The notes: a model not told the origin generated them from the letters alone. A DNA stretch of 64,000 bases from Microbacterium sp. Clip185 (GCF_028743715.1 NZ_CP117996.1:2914001-2978000), one strand, 5' to 3'; positions 1 to 9,762 are shown, counted from the first letter of the stretch. Translations and numbers: made by a program.

Positions 1-608
1 ATCGTGCCCCACGCGATGATGTAGCCGCCGACGGCGATCGGGATGAAGGGCCCGTTGAGTTTGGGACCGTTCGCCATGTTGAGCACGAGCAGCACGAGAC
101 CGCACGTGAGCACCGCCTCGAACCCGACCGCCGACCATTCCAGTCCCGGTTGCGGCCTTGTGGCGGCCAGGTCGCCGCCCCCGCCTGCGAAGGCGAGCGC
201 CAGCAACGAGCCCGCGGACGCCGCCGCGAACTGCACGAGCCAATAGAACCCGGCCATGATCCAGCCCATGTCGCCGCGGAGGGCGAAGGCGAGCGTGACG
301 GCCGGATCGAAGTGGGCCGACATGTCGCCGAGGAAGAAGACAGCGACCATCAGCCAGAGTCCTGAGACGGCGGAGAGCACCAGCGCGAGCTGCCACACCC
401 CGATCTGACCGCCCCACCGCGTGATGATCGCCGCGCCGCCCGACAGGATGAACGTGAGACCGCCGACCCCGATCGCCTCCGACATGAGCCTGCGCAGGCG
501 ATGCCGCGGGTTCGTCCAGTCCGCGTAGGCGCGAGGGCCTCCCACCGAGGCGATGAATTCCTGCTTCGCCTGCGAGATCCCACGCCCGGTCGGAATCGAT
601 CCGCTCAT
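1..608 (-). CDS. Aquaporin/MIP-family channel, 3' truncated by window edge
   Basis: Integral membrane channel of the major intrinsic protein family, expected to pass water, glycerol or another small neutral solute. The frame is open from the ATG at 608 to the left edge without a stop. About 200 residues are visible, with hydrophobic segments and the half-helix motif AHFDPAVTLAFALRGD, which matches the first MIP signature except that the usual NPA is DPA. The stretch NGPFIPIAVGGYIIAWGT near the edge leads toward the second half, which lies outside. A good ribosome site (GGGAGGGA) precedes the ATG. It starts 27 bp after fumC on the same strand, so it is probably cotranscribed. Family assignment is fairly secure; substrate is unknown. 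Confidence 0.8.
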   Translation of the reverse strand, partial: MSGSIPTGRGISQAKQEFIASVGGPRAYADWTNPRHRLRRLMSEAIGVGGLTFILSGGAAIITRWGGQIGVWQLALVLSAVSGLWLMVAVFFLGDMSAHFDPAVTLAFALRGDMGWIMAGFYWLVQFAAASAGSLLALAFAGGGGDLAATRPQPGLEWSAVGFEAVLTCGLVLLVLNMANGPKLNGPFIPIAVGGYIIAWGT

Positions 609-635
609 GGTCGTCCCTCCCCTCTCGCGCGCAGG

Positions 636-2102
636 TCACGCACCGCCGACTCCGGATCCGATCATGTTGGCCGGGACGACGATCTTGTCGAACTGCTCAG
701 CCGTCACTTTGCCGGAGGCGAGCGCGGCTTCGCGCAAGGTCTGCCCCTTCGCGAGCGCCGCCTCCGCGATGTGCGCGGCGTTCTGGTAGCCGATGACAGG
801 GCTCAGCGCGGTGACCAGCATCAGACTGTCCTCGACGTACGCCGAGATCCTGGTCTCGTTGAGCTGGGTCCCCTTGACCGAGTACGTGAGGAACTTCTCG
901 CAGCCGTCACCGAGGATGCGCGCGGAGTGCAGCACGTTGTTGATGATGATCGGACGCATCGCGTTGAGCTCGAAGTTGCCCTGCGAGCCGGCGAACGCGA
1001 CGGCGGAATCGTCGCCGATCACCTGGATCGAGATCATGACGATGGCCTCGCACTGGGTGGGATTGACCTTGCCCGGCATGATCGAGGACCCCGGCTCGTT
1101 CGAGGGGAGGATGAGCTCGGCGAGGCCCGTCCGAGGACCGGAGGCGAGCCATCGCATGTCGTTGGCCACCTTCATCAGCGTCACCGCGATGCCGCGGAAC
1201 GCCGCGTGCACCCGCACCATCGCGTCCAGCGAGCCCTGCACCTCGAACTTGTTCGGCGCCGTGACGAATGGCTTGCCCGTGAGTTCGGCGATCTTTGCCG
1301 CCACATTCTTCGAGAAGCCCGCCGGCGCGTTCAACCCGGTTCCCACGGCGGTGCCGCCCAGCGCGAGCTCGTACAGGCCGTCGCGCGCGTGCTCGACGTC
1401 GCGAATCCCCTTCTCCAGCTGCGCGGCGTAGCCCGACCACTCCTGTCCGACGGTGAGCGGCACCGCGTCCTCGAGATGCGTGCGACCGATCTTGACGACA
1501 CCCATCCATTGCCGGGACTTCTCCGCGATCTCGCGGTGCAGCTCTCTCAGCCGGGGCAGCAGTCGTTGATCGATCTCGGTGACGGCGGCGATGTTCATCG
1601 CTGTCGGAAACGAATCGTTGCTGGACTGCCCCATGTTCACGTCGTCATTGGGCCCGACCGGATGCTGGGACCCGAGCGTGCCGCCCAGAAGCTGGATCGC
1701 ACGGTTCGAAATGACCTCGTTGACGTTCATATTGCTCTGCGTCCCCGAACCCGTCTGCCAGACGTACAGCGGGAACTCGGTGTCGAGCTCGCCGGCGATC
1801 GTCTCGTCCGCCGCCTGGGTGATGACGCGGGCCTTCCACGACGGCAGCCGTCCCGCGGCCTCATTCACCAGCGCGGCGGCCTTCTTCACGTACCCGTAGG
1901 CGCGGTAGACCTCGACCGGCATGTGGTCGTTGCCGATCGAGAAGTGCAGCAGTGAACGCTGGGTCTGCGCACCCCAGTAGCGGTCGGCCGGGACGGCGAC
2001 TTGTCCCATGCTGTCGAACTCCAGACGCTCGCCCGACGCGTCCAGTCCGATCGGGACGTCGACGTAGGCAGGGATGTCGGTGGTGCCGGCGGCAGTGCTC
2101 AT
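636..2102 (-). CDS. fumC: Class II fumarate hydratase
   Basis: Cytosolic TCA-cycle enzyme that reversibly hydrates fumarate to L-malate. The 488-residue product has the normal length for oxygen-stable class II fumarases. It shows the substrate-site motif TGSGTQSNMNVNEVISN near residue 120 and the superfamily signature GSSIMPGKVNPTQCEA near residue 340, which carries the catalytic serine loop. The ATG at 2102 follows a GGAG ribosome site at 9 nt. The N-terminus has about 25 extra residues ahead of the usual MGQVAVPADRYWGAQTQ block. The aquaporin-like gene follows at 27 bp. Aspartase shares this fold, but the residues around the signature fit fumarase. Confidence 0.95.
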   Translation of the reverse strand: MSTAAGTTDIPAYVDVPIGLDASGERLEFDSMGQVAVPADRYWGAQTQRSLLHFSIGNDHMPVEVYRAYGYVKKAAALVNEAAGRLPSWKARVITQAADETIAGELDTEFPLYVWQTGSGTQSNMNVNEVISNRAIQLLGGTLGSQHPVGPNDDVNMGQSSNDSFPTAMNIAAVTEIDQRLLPRLRELHREIAEKSRQWMGVVKIGRTHLEDAVPLTVGQEWSGYAAQLEKGIRDVEHARDGLYELALGGTAVGTGLNAPAGFSKNVAAKIAELTGKPFVTAPNKFEVQGSLDAMVRVHAAFRGIAVTLMKVANDMRWLASGPRTGLAELILPSNEPGSSIMPGKVNPTQCEAIVMISIQVIGDDSAVAFAGSQGNFELNAMRPIIINNVLHSARILGDGCEKFLTYSVKGTQLNETRISAYVEDSLMLVTALSPVIGYQNAAHIAEAALAKGQTLREAALASGKVTAEQFDKIVVPANMIGSGVGGA

Positions 2103-2279
2103 GATCGAATCTCCGCTTCTGCTTCAGACGAGCCGGTCGACTCGTGCCAGCGACGTTAGGAAGCGCAGCGCCCACAGTGCTGCGACATCCGGAGGAAGCC
2201 CGCCAGACCCTCGACGGAATCTGACTCGCCATACTCTCGGTCACCCCACGACGATCGGCGGCGGCGCTATCGTCGCCTC

Positions 2280-2936
2280 GTGATCTCTGCCCCGCTGGCG
2301 TTGCGAGACGTGACGATCCGCTATCCGCGCGCCGGACAGCCCGATCTCGTCATCATCGAGAATCTCTCCATCGACGTCCCCGCCGGACGCATGCACTGCC
2401 TCGCCGGCCGCAGCGGTTCCGGCAAGACGAGCGTTCTCAAGGCCGCAGCGGGTCTCGTCCGGCCGACCTCCGGCAGCGTGGCGTGGTCGGGAATCGACGT
2501 GTCGGCGCAGAGCGACGACGCGACGACGGCACTGCGGCGCACCCACGTCGGCTACCTCGACCAGGGCGGCGTGCTGATCGACGGTCTGACCTCCCTCGAG
2601 AACGTGCTTCTGCCGGCCGTCCCCGGTCGGCGCAGCCGCGACCTCGGCCGCAAGGCGCGGGATCTCCTGGGCCGCCTCGGCGTCGGTGGGCGGGCTCGGT
2701 CTCATCCCGCGGAGCTCTCCGGCGGCGAACGCCAACGGGTCGCACTCGCCCGTGCGCTCCTGCTCGAGCCGCGTCTGCTCGTCGTGGACGAACCGACGGC
2801 GAGCCTCGATCGGCAGAACGCCGACGGTGTGATCGCACTGCTGCGCTCCATCGCGGATGCGGGCACGGCCGTCCTCGTCTCGGCGCACGACCCGCAGCTC
2901 ATCGAGACCGCCGACACCCGGACCGCGATGACATGA
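2280..2936 (+). CDS. ABC transporter ATP-binding protein (MacB/LolD type)
   Basis: Nucleotide-binding subunit of an exporter or mechanotransmission-type ABC system with an FtsX-like permease. The 218 residues show Walker A GRSGSGKTS near residue 43, signature LSGGERQRVALARALL near 145, and Walker B LLVVDEPT followed by the D-loop. Start is GTG at 2280. Its stop overlaps the ATG of the permease by 4 bp (ATGA), so the two are translationally coupled. The gene is divergent from fumC across 177 bp. Substrate cannot be read from sequence; partner type suggests lipoprotein, peptide or cell-wall related export. Confidence 0.9.
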   Translation: MISAPLALRDVTIRYPRAGQPDLVIIENLSIDVPAGRMHCLAGRSGSGKTSVLKAAAGLVRPTSGSVAWSGIDVSAQSDDATTALRRTHVGYLDQGGVLIDGLTSLENVLLPAVPGRRSRDLGRKARDLLGRLGVGGRARSHPAELSGGERQRVALARALLLEPRLLVVDEPTASLDRQNADGVIALLRSIADAGTAVLVSAHDPQLIETADTRTAMT

Positions 2937-5734
2937 GCCCGCGTGTCCCCCGCCGCGATCGAGCGCGCGTTCCGCGCGCTCTCACCCGCTTCCTCCGCCG
3001 ACGCCTGCGTCTGACCTCCCTCGCGCTCATTGGGATCGTGCTGGTGGCAGCATCCGGGTTGCAGAGCGCGTCTGCGGAAGCCCTGCGCGAGACGCTCGAT
3101 GCCAACTGGCGCGGCGACTACGACATCCTCGTGACGGCGGGCGGTTCGTCGCCGCTCAGCGGCGCGAGCGGTGGCCTGCTCGGCCCCGGCGCTCTGACCG
3201 ATGCCAGCCTCGGTCACATCGCGAGTGCGGATGTGGCACGGGTCCAGGGCGTGGCGGGAGTCGAGGTCGCCGCCCCGATCGGCGCGTTCACGACACCCAC
3301 GACCGATGTCGCGAAGGCGACGCTGATCGTGCCACTGGACGGCTCGGCGGCCGGACCCCGCGCCTACCGGGTGTCCACCTCGTTGCTCATCGACGACGGC
3401 GTCACGCCGGCGCGCACGATCGATGCGAGCGTCGACATCGTCGTCGATCAGACGGCATGGGAGGGTTATCGCCAACTGCAGGACGGCGAGATGCGACCGG
3501 TGCGCGCGGTCACGTCGTCCGGTGAGATCGCCTACGGCGCAGAGACCGACGTCGACCGCAACGTGGCGTGGACGTTCGGCGGATGGGAGTCGCCCGAGCA
3601 GCCGCCGCCCGGAGAGGGGGTCGTGGCGCTCACGCTGCCGGTCGAGGCCGTCCGGACAGCCCACGTGGTGCTGATCGACCCTGTCGCCGAGAAGAGGCTG
3701 CTCGGCGACGCCGGAGCGGTGATGGACCCCCTCATCGAGACGAGCGCGCTCATCGGCCGCCTGGGCGACAACTTCTTCGACCCCGCCGACCCTCCGTCGC
3801 TGGGCGATGATCTGAACACGCTGTTCGCGAAGGGCGTCGCCACGCGACCCACGCCGATCCTCACCCGTGCCGTCGACACACCGGCCGCGCATCTGGAGGT
3901 GGCGCTGACTCCATTGGAGGCGCCCGCCGGCGAGCTCGCTGCCGCCCTGACGCGTACGTCCGAAGGCGACGGCGGCGTCTTCCCGGATCTCGGCGCCGCC
4001 GGCACGGGCGCGACGACCACCCTCTACTCCGGCGAGCCGGGCGACGCCTTATCTCCCCTGACCTTCGACAGCATCGACATTCCGTGGCCCGGCTGGACTC
4101 CGCCGCCGGCGGCTGCCTACGCGCGGTATCCGATGTTCCGGCTCGCAGGCTCGCCCGTCCTGTCGGCCATGGATCCGCAGGCGACGACGATCGCGCACGC
4201 GGTCCCCGCCGACGATCCGGCGGGCCAGAGCGACGCATCCGCGCCCGAGCTCCGGCTCCGGGCGACCGGTGAGTCCGACGGCGAGCTGCTCTTCTCGTCC
4301 ATGACGCCCTTCCCGGGGACGGATGCGGGCACGGCCGGTCCGTACGAGACGAACACGTGGCCGGTCGGCACCTTCACCCCCGCGCAGCTGCAGGACGAGG
4401 GCGCGGCGCTGGGGCAAGTGGGGCTCGGATACGACGAGTCCGCACCGATCATCGTCGACGGCGCGGACGCCTCCGCAGGCACCGCGCTGCCCGCATCCTT
4501 CTCCGGGCTGGGGCTGAACACCTCCGGAGCCTTCGCGATCGCGGATCTGCAGAACGCGCAGTATCTGCACATGACTGATCCGGTCTCCTCGATCCGGGTC
4601 CGCGTCGCGGGCATCGAGGGGTACACCGCCGATGCGCAGGCCAAGATCCTCGACGTGGCGTCCCGCATCCGGGATCTCGGCCTGACCGTCACCATCGTCG
4701 CGGGATCGTCGTTCGAGACGGTGCCGGTGGCGCTCGAACCACCGACCGGCACCGCCGGTGATGACGCACATCTCGTCGTCACGCAGGAGTACTCGCGACT
4801 CGGGGCGGCGGCGATGGCCTCCGAGGGGGTCTCGGGAACCAGCCTGGCCCTCCTGGTGATGTCGATGCTCGCAGCGACGGCACTGCTGCTGTTCACGCAG
4901 CTGAGCTCGATCGCCTCGCGGCGGGCGGATGCGGCGGTGCTGCGCCAAGTGGGGTGGACGCGCCGGCGCATCCGCAGCTGGTTCCTCTCCGAAGAGGCCG
5001 TCGCGACACTCCTGCTCGGGGGTATCGGCGCACTCACCCTGCTAACCTCGGCCGTGATCGAGACGACCTCGTATCTGGTCGGGATCGCGGTCGCGGCGAG
5101 TGTCGTGGGATCCGCCGTGCTGGTGGCGCGCAGCGCCCGCGTGCGCACCGTCGTCGCCCGCCGACCGCGCAACGGATCGCGCGCGGTCACCACGCCGGCC
5201 CTGCTGGGTCTGCGCAACGCCCGCACGAGCGGGGGAACGACACTGGCGCTGGCTGCGGCACTGGCGCTCGTCGCCCTGGCGGCCGCGACCGCGGTCGCGG
5301 TGCTCATCACCGGTCGTGCTGCCGCCGGAGACTCGCGCCTGGGATCGTTCGCCGCGGCGCAGGCGCTCGTTCCACAGGGCACCCTGATCGCCGTGACCCT
5401 CGGAGCCGCCTACATCCTGCTCGTCGTGATCCGGCGCCTCGGGCTCGAGCGGCGCACGACCGCGGAGCAGGCGCTGCGCGCGATGGGTTGGCAGCGCACG
5501 CACCTGCGGCGCGCGGCCGCGGCCGAGATCTTCACCGCGGCGGTGCCGGGCGTGGTGGCGGGGGCGGCGCTGACGACGGCGGGTGCGCTCGCCTTCGCGC
5601 CCGCAGCGACCGTCGCGGCCGTCGTCGTCGGGATCGTCGCCGCCACCGCCGCGGGGCTGATCCTCGTCAGCGACGGGGCGCGGTCGTCGGGTCGGCGAGG
5701 ATCGGCGCGAAGGCGAGTTCGGCGGGCCCGATGA
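2933..5734 (+). CDS. FtsX-like ABC transporter permease with large extracytoplasmic domain
   Basis: Membrane partner of the preceding ATPase. The reading frame is open much further upstream, but the ATG at 2933 overlapping the ATPase stop gives a natural N-terminus (MSPRVPRRDRARVPRALT) and a 933-residue product. One transmembrane helix lies near residues 20-40, followed by roughly 600 extracytoplasmic residues. A core FtsX block (LVMSMLAATALLLF onward) starts near residue 638, and more helices lie at about 775-830 and 865-915. The C-terminus overlaps the 3' end of the convergent ROK gene by 68 bp, so either C-terminus could be slightly misassigned. Likely a single permease acting as a dimer; function unknown. 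Confidence 0.85.
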   Translation: MSPRVPRRDRARVPRALTRFLRRRLRLTSLALIGIVLVAASGLQSASAEALRETLDANWRGDYDILVTAGGSSPLSGASGGLLGPGALTDASLGHIASADVARVQGVAGVEVAAPIGAFTTPTTDVAKATLIVPLDGSAAGPRAYRVSTSLLIDDGVTPARTIDASVDIVVDQTAWEGYRQLQDGEMRPVRAVTSSGEIAYGAETDVDRNVAWTFGGWESPEQPPPGEGVVALTLPVEAVRTAHVVLIDPVAEKRLLGDAGAVMDPLIETSALIGRLGDNFFDPADPPSLGDDLNTLFAKGVATRPTPILTRAVDTPAAHLEVALTPLEAPAGELAAALTRTSEGDGGVFPDLGAAGTGATTTLYSGEPGDALSPLTFDSIDIPWPGWTPPPAAAYARYPMFRLAGSPVLSAMDPQATTIAHAVPADDPAGQSDASAPELRLRATGESDGELLFSSMTPFPGTDAGTAGPYETNTWPVGTFTPAQLQDEGAALGQVGLGYDESAPIIVDGADASAGTALPASFSGLGLNTSGAFAIADLQNAQYLHMTDPVSSIRVRVAGIEGYTADAQAKILDVASRIRDLGLTVTIVAGSSFETVPVALEPPTGTAGDDAHLVVTQEYSRLGAAAMASEGVSGTSLALLVMSMLAATALLLFTQLSSIASRRADAAVLRQVGWTRRRIRSWFLSEEAVATLLLGGIGALTLLTSAVIETTSYLVGIAVAASVVGSAVLVARSARVRTVVARRPRNGSRAVTTPALLGLRNARTSGGTTLALAAALALVALAAATAVAVLITGRAAAGDSRLGSFAAAQALVPQGTLIAVTLGAAYILLVVIRRLGLERRTTAEQALRAMGWQRTHLRRAAAAEIFTAAVPGVVAGAALTTAGALAFAPAATVAAVVVGIVAATAAGLILVSDGARSSGRRGSARRRVRRAR

Positions 5735-6893
5735 GCATGAGTCGCGAGCGCAGCCGCGAACGCTCGAGGCGGACGACGCGCCCCTCCGCTCCCAACGGAT
5801 GCAGGCGCACCGCCGCCGACAGCCGCTCTCTGCTGACGGAGAGAAGCGAACCCAGGTAGCCCGAGAGCACCACGAGCTCGGGGCTGAAGGCGTTGACGAA
5901 GTTGGTCAGAGCGATCGAGAGCACGTCGACCTGCCGTGCGACCTCTGCCATGACCTTCGGGTCTCGTGCGACACCCAGTTCGACATCCAACTCGTCCTCG
6001 TCGAGTCGTCGGCGTCCCAGCAGCGGTTCGATGAGGCTGAGGTCCACCTCCGCCTCCAGGCATCCCCGCCGACCGCAAACACACTTGATGCCGCCGGGGT
6101 TGACGACCGTGTGACCGAGCTCGCCCGCATAGCCGGATGTTCCGCGCAGCAGCGTGCCGTCCATGATCACCCCACCACCGATCCCGCGCAGAGAGCCGCC
6201 GAGGTAGAGCAGATTGCGCACCCCGCGGGCGACGCCGAACCGCGTCTCCACGAGCGCGCCGATGCTGGCGTCGTTGCCCGCCGTGACGTGCATGCCGAGC
6301 CTGTCGGACATCCGCGCGGCGATCGGCTCGTTCCGCCATTGCAGCGTCGGTGCCACCAGCACCGATCCGCGGGCGTCGACCAGGCCCGGCACCGCGAGCC
6401 CCACGCCCACCACCCGATAGTGCCGATCGATGTCGGCTCGCATCACGTTGATGAGGTCGACGGCGAGCTGCACGAAGCGGCGCGGGCTGACGGGCCGGGC
6501 GGTGTCGTGATGGAGGCGGGCGTGCACCGTGCCGGCGAGTCCGATGAGCGCGACGGTGACACCGTCCGCATCCACGCCGACGCTGATGGCCGAGACGGCG
6601 TCGTCCACCTGCAGCTCCGCGATGGGCCGACCCGCCTTGCCGGTCGAGGGGACCGCGGGCAGCTCCCGAACCAGGGCCGCATCCATCAGCTCCGAGACGA
6701 GGCCCGTGATCGTGGACCGGTTGAGCCCCGTCTGCGCGCTGAGCTGCGCACGCGAGAGCGTGCCGTTCAGCCGGAGCTCCGAGAGCACAGCGACGAGGTT
6801 CTGCCGGCGGACCGCGTCATTCGTGGTTCCACCCCCCGCGGAGCCCGCGGGGGGTGGAAGATCAGGCCCCGTCGCGACGGTCACCGCAGTCAC
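5667..6893 (-). CDS. ROK-family transcriptional regulator
   Basis: NagC/XylR-type repressor: N-terminal winged helix (about residues 30-80, NLVAVLSELRLNGTLSRAQL and then TGLNRSTITGLVSELM) joined to a ROK sugar-kinase-like sensor domain. The ROK zinc motif CVCGRRGCLEAE is near residue 271. It lies 51 bp after the ChvE/GguAB importer genes on the same strand, so it is probably their local regulator and senses an imported monosaccharide. Start is taken as GTG 6893. A perfect 15-bp hairpin (6827-6859) falls inside codons 12-22, so the true start or control of translation needs care. No other in-frame ATG/GTG precedes the HTH. Confidence 0.88.
   Translation of the reverse strand: MTAVTVATGPDLPPPAGSAGGGTTNDAVRRQNLVAVLSELRLNGTLSRAQLSAQTGLNRSTITGLVSELMDAALVRELPAVPSTGKAGRPIAELQVDDAVSAISVGVDADGVTVALIGLAGTVHARLHHDTARPVSPRRFVQLAVDLINVMRADIDRHYRVVGVGLAVPGLVDARGSVLVAPTLQWRNEPIAARMSDRLGMHVTAGNDASIGALVETRFGVARGVRNLLYLGGSLRGIGGGVIMDGTLLRGTSGYAGELGHTVVNPGGIKCVCGRRGCLEAEVDLSLIEPLLGRRRLDEDELDVELGVARDPKVMAEVARQVDVLSIALTNFVNAFSPELVVLSGYLGSLLSVSRERLSAAVRLHPLGAEGRVVRLERSRLRSRLMLIGPAELAFAPILADPTTAPRR
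6827..6859 (-). promoter_or_regulatory. Perfect 15-bp hairpin at the 5' end of the ROK gene
   Basis: TTCCACCCCCCGCGG, loop AGC, then CCGCGGGGGGTGGAA: a fully paired 15-bp stem with a 3-nt loop. It lies 86 nt after the importer permease stop and inside the assigned start of the ROK gene. It could end or attenuate the importer transcript, or mask early codons of the regulator. There is no U tract, so it is not a standard intrinsic terminator. Confidence 0.6.
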
Positions 6894-6944
6894 CCGGCAA
6901 TTCTGGCACGGCGTCCGGCGGCTGCCCGGCGCGGGGCGCGGCGC

Positions 6945-8156
6945 TCACGCGCCGCCGCTGCGTCGCTTGTTGAAGATGTCGAAGGCAACCGCAAGCAGCA
7001 GCACGATGCCCTTGATCGCCATCTGCCACGCCGCATCCACGCTCAGGATCGACAGCCCCATGTTGAGCACGCCCATCACGAGGCCACCGATCACGGCGCC
7101 GACGACCGTGCCGATACCGCCCTGGACCGCCGCCCCGCCGATGAAGACGGCGGCGATCGCATCCAGCTCGTAGTTCTGACCTGCCGAGGCGACGGCGCTG
7201 CCGGCACGGGCCGTGCTCACCACGGCCGCGAGGCCGGCGAGCACGCCCATGTTGACGAAGATGAAGAAGTTGACCCACCTCGTCTTCACGCCGCTCATGA
7301 CGGCGGCGAACAGGTTGCCGCCCATCGCGTAGATGTGCCGGCCGAACACCGTTCGGTTGAGCACGAACGTGTAGGCGAGCACGAGCACCGCGAGGATGAT
7401 GAGCACGATCGGCGTTCCGTTGTAGGTGGCGAGCGTCCACGCCGTCGCCATGATGGCCACGACCGCGACCGCGTTCTTCAGCCAGAACGACCACGCGACC
7501 TCGCGCGGCAGCTCCATCCGGCGCAGCGTGGCACGCGTGCGCAGCTGCTGAGCCACGAGTGCGACCGAAGCCAGAAGGCCGAGCACGAGGGTCAGCGCGT
7601 CGCGGTCCGCGACGTAGCCGAAGACGGGCGGAAGCCACCCGGCGCCGATCGCCGTGAAACCGTCGGGGAGCCCGCTGATCGTGCCGCCGGTGAGCAGCAC
7701 GAGCGTGAGACCGCGGAACAGGAGCATGCCGGCCAGGGTCACGATGAACGCCGGTATCCCCACGAACGCCACCCAGAACCCCTGCCATGCACCGACGACC
7801 GCGCCGACGACGAGGGAGAGGATGACCGCCGCCCACCACGGCAAGCCCCAGTTGTTCATGGAGATCGCCGCGATCGCGCCCACCATCGCCACGACCGAAC
7901 CGACCGACAGGTCGATGTGGCCGGCGATGATCACCATCACCATGCCGATAGCGAGGATCAGGACGTACGCGTTCTGCTGGATGAGGTTGTTGACGTTGCC
8001 GGGCATCAGGAGGCGACCACCGGTCATCACCTGGAACAGCACGATGATGATGACCAGGGCGGCCAGGATGCCGTACTGCCGGAAGTTGATCCGGGCGAGC
8101 AGACCCCGCCTCTTCTTCGGCGGGGTGTCCACCGTCTGCGTCGACGCAGTAGCCAT
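6945..8156 (-). CDS. gguB: Multiple-monosaccharide ABC importer permease (GguB/MmsB type)
   Basis: Inner-membrane permease of a CUT2 sugar importer, 403 residues with about ten hydrophobic segments starting at NFRQYGILAALVIIIVLF. It carries the family blocks IDLSVGSVVAMVGAIAA and GLVMGVLNMGLSIL typical of RbsC/XylH/MmsB proteins. Start ATG 8156 lies 2 nt from the ATPase stop. It is third in the order binding protein, ATPase, permease. MmsB-type permeases are longer than RbsC, as seen here. Together with its ChvE-like partner it should import several aldoses such as glucose, galactose, arabinose or xylose; exact specificity is inferred. Confidence 0.9.
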   Translation of the reverse strand: MATASTQTVDTPPKKRRGLLARINFRQYGILAALVIIIVLFQVMTGGRLLMPGNVNNLIQQNAYVLILAIGMVMVIIAGHIDLSVGSVVAMVGAIAAISMNNWGLPWWAAVILSLVVGAVVGAWQGFWVAFVGIPAFIVTLAGMLLFRGLTLVLLTGGTISGLPDGFTAIGAGWLPPVFGYVADRDALTLVLGLLASVALVAQQLRTRATLRRMELPREVAWSFWLKNAVAVVAIMATAWTLATYNGTPIVLIILAVLVLAYTFVLNRTVFGRHIYAMGGNLFAAVMSGVKTRWVNFFIFVNMGVLAGLAAVVSTARAGSAVASAGQNYELDAIAAVFIGGAAVQGGIGTVVGAVIGGLVMGVLNMGLSILSVDAAWQMAIKGIVLLLAVAFDIFNKRRSGGA

Positions 8157-8157
8157 G

Positions 8158-9687
8158 TCAGTTCCTTCCGGCGGTCATGTGCCGCATGAGCGTTTCCTGG
8201 GTCGCGTCGGCACGGTCGACTTCTGCCGTGATGCGCCCTTCGGAGATGGTGTAGATACGGTCGGAGAGCCCGATGACCTCGGGAAGCTCCGAGGAGATGA
8301 CGATGACCGCCTTCCCCTGCGCCGCGAGTTCGTTGATGATGCCGTAGATCTCGTACTTCGCCCCCACGTCGATGCCGCGGGTGGGTTCGTCGAGGATGAG
8401 CACGTCGGGACCCGTGAACATCCACTTCGAGAGCACGACCTTCTGCTGGTTGCCGCCCGACAACCGGCCCGTGATGGCAGCGACGCTGGGCGCCTTGATG
8501 TTCATCTTGTAGCGGTACGAGTCGGCGACCTTGTACTCGCGATAGCGGTCCACGACCCCGAGCCGCGCCAGTCGCGCGAGCGCCGATGCGGAGACGTTGA
8601 CCTGGATGTCGCCGATCAGGTTCAGCCCGTACTTCTTGCGGTCTTCGGTGGCATAGGCGATGCCGTGGCGGATCGCCGCATCCACCGTGCGCACGTCGAT
8701 CAGCTCGCCGTTCTTGTAGACCTCACCCGAGATGCCGGTGCCGTACATGCGGCCGAAGACGCTCATCGCGAGCTCGGTGCGCCCCGCCCCCATGAGGCCT
8801 GCGAAGCCGACGATCTCCCCCGCGCGCACCATGAAGGATGCGTCGTCGATCACGACGCGCTCGGTGTCGACGGGGTGGTGCACGGTCCAGTGCTCGACGC
8901 GGAACAGCTCCTCGCCGATGTCGGGTTCGCGCGGCGGGAACAGGCTGTTGAGATCGCGACCGACCATAGCGCGGATGATGCGCCCCTCATCCGTCTCGGG
9001 ATCGTCGCGACGCATCGTCTCGATCGTGCGTCCGTCGCGGATGATGGTGATGCGGTCGGCGATGCGCAGCACCTCCTTCAGCTTGTGGCTGATGATGATG
9101 CACGTGATCCCCTGCGCCCGCAGCTGGTCGATGAGATCCAGCAGGTGAGCGGAGTCGTCGTCGTTGAGCGCCGCGGTGGGCTCGTCCAGGATGAGCAGCT
9201 TCACCTCCTTGGCCAGCGCCTTCGCGATCTCCACGAGCTGCTGCTTGCCCACACCGAGCTCGAAGATCTTCGTCGCGGGGTTCTCGTTGAGCCCCACCCG
9301 TTCGAGCAGCGCTGCGGCCTCCCGGTTCGTGGCGTTCCAGTCGATGACGCCGCGGCGGGACTTCTCGTTGCCGAGGAAGATGTTCTCGGCGATCGAGAGA
9401 TACGGACTCAGGGCGAGCTCCTGGTGGATGATCACGATGCCGGCCGCTTCGCTGTCGTTGATCGAGCGGAACGCGACCTGCTGCCCGGAGAGGGTGATCG
9501 TTCCCTGGAAGCTGCCCGCCGGGTAGACGCCGCTGAGCACCTTCATGAGCGTGGACTTGCCCGCGCCGTTCTCGCCGCAGATCGCGTGCACCTCGCCGGG
9601 ATAGACGTCGATCGAGACGTCGGAGAGCGCCGGCACGCCGTTGAAGGACTTGGAGATCCCCGCCATGCGCAGGATCGGTTCGGTCAT
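8158..9687 (-). CDS. gguA: Multiple-monosaccharide ABC importer ATPase, tandem NBD (GguA/MmsA type)
   Basis: Energy-coupling subunit with two nucleotide-binding domains in 509 residues. The first has Walker [17 protein letters not shown] near residue 37, [15 protein letters not shown] as its signature and Walker [12 protein letters not shown]. The second has a degenerate Walker A ([14 protein letters not shown]) but an intact signature [15 protein letters not shown] and [20 protein letters not shown]. This asymmetry is normal for CUT2 ATPases. ATG 9687 is preceded by a 13-bp intercistronic hairpin that separates it from the binding protein gene. Strong family match; the sugar set is inferred from the ChvE-like partner. 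Confidence 0.93.
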   Translation of the reverse strand: MTEPILRMAGISKSFNGVPALSDVSIDVYPGEVHAICGENGAGKSTLMKVLSGVYPAGSFQGTITLSGQQVAFRSINDSEAAGIVIIHQELALSPYLSIAENIFLGNEKSRRGVIDWNATNREAAALLERVGLNENPATKIFELGVGKQQLVEIAKALAKEVKLLILDEPTAALNDDDSAHLLDLIDQLRAQGITCIIISHKLKEVLRIADRITIIRDGRTIETMRRDDPETDEGRIIRAMVGRDLNSLFPPREPDIGEELFRVEHWTVHHPVDTERVVIDDASFMVRAGEIVGFAGLMGAGRTELAMSVFGRMYGTGISGEVYKNGELIDVRTVDAAIRHGIAYATEDRKKYGLNLIGDIQVNVSASALARLARLGVVDRYREYKVADSYRYKMNIKAPSVAAITGRLSGGNQQKVVLSKWMFTGPDVLILDEPTRGIDVGAKYEIYGIINELAAQGKAVIVISSELPEVIGLSDRIYTISEGRITAEVDRADATQETLMRHMTAGRN

Positions 9688-9722
9688 GGTGTGTCCCTTC
9701 GCCGCCCGCGGGCGACGCTCGA

Positions 9723-9753
9723 GCGGCGGGGCGGGTGATGCCCGCCCCGCCGC
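9723..9753 (-). promoter_or_regulatory. Intercistronic hairpin after the sugar-binding protein gene
   Basis: Perfect 13-bp GC stem GCGGCGGGGCGGG / CCCGCCCCGCCGC with a 5-nt loop, between the stop of the binding protein (9763) and the start of the ATPase (9687). No U run follows. This position and structure fit a transcript-stabilising or partial-termination element that keeps the binding protein in excess over the membrane complex, as known for malE-malF. Confidence 0.65.
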
Positions 9754-9762
9754 GTGGATGGA

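Noticed and set aside
501..1955. 484-codon open frame antisense to fumC
   Set aside because: Arg/Asp/His-rich translation typical of the opposite strand of GC-rich genes; fumC on the other strand is unmistakable.
5799..8189. 796-codon plus-strand frame over the ROK and permease genes
   Set aside because: Low-complexity His/Asp/Arg composition and full overlap with two well-supported genes.
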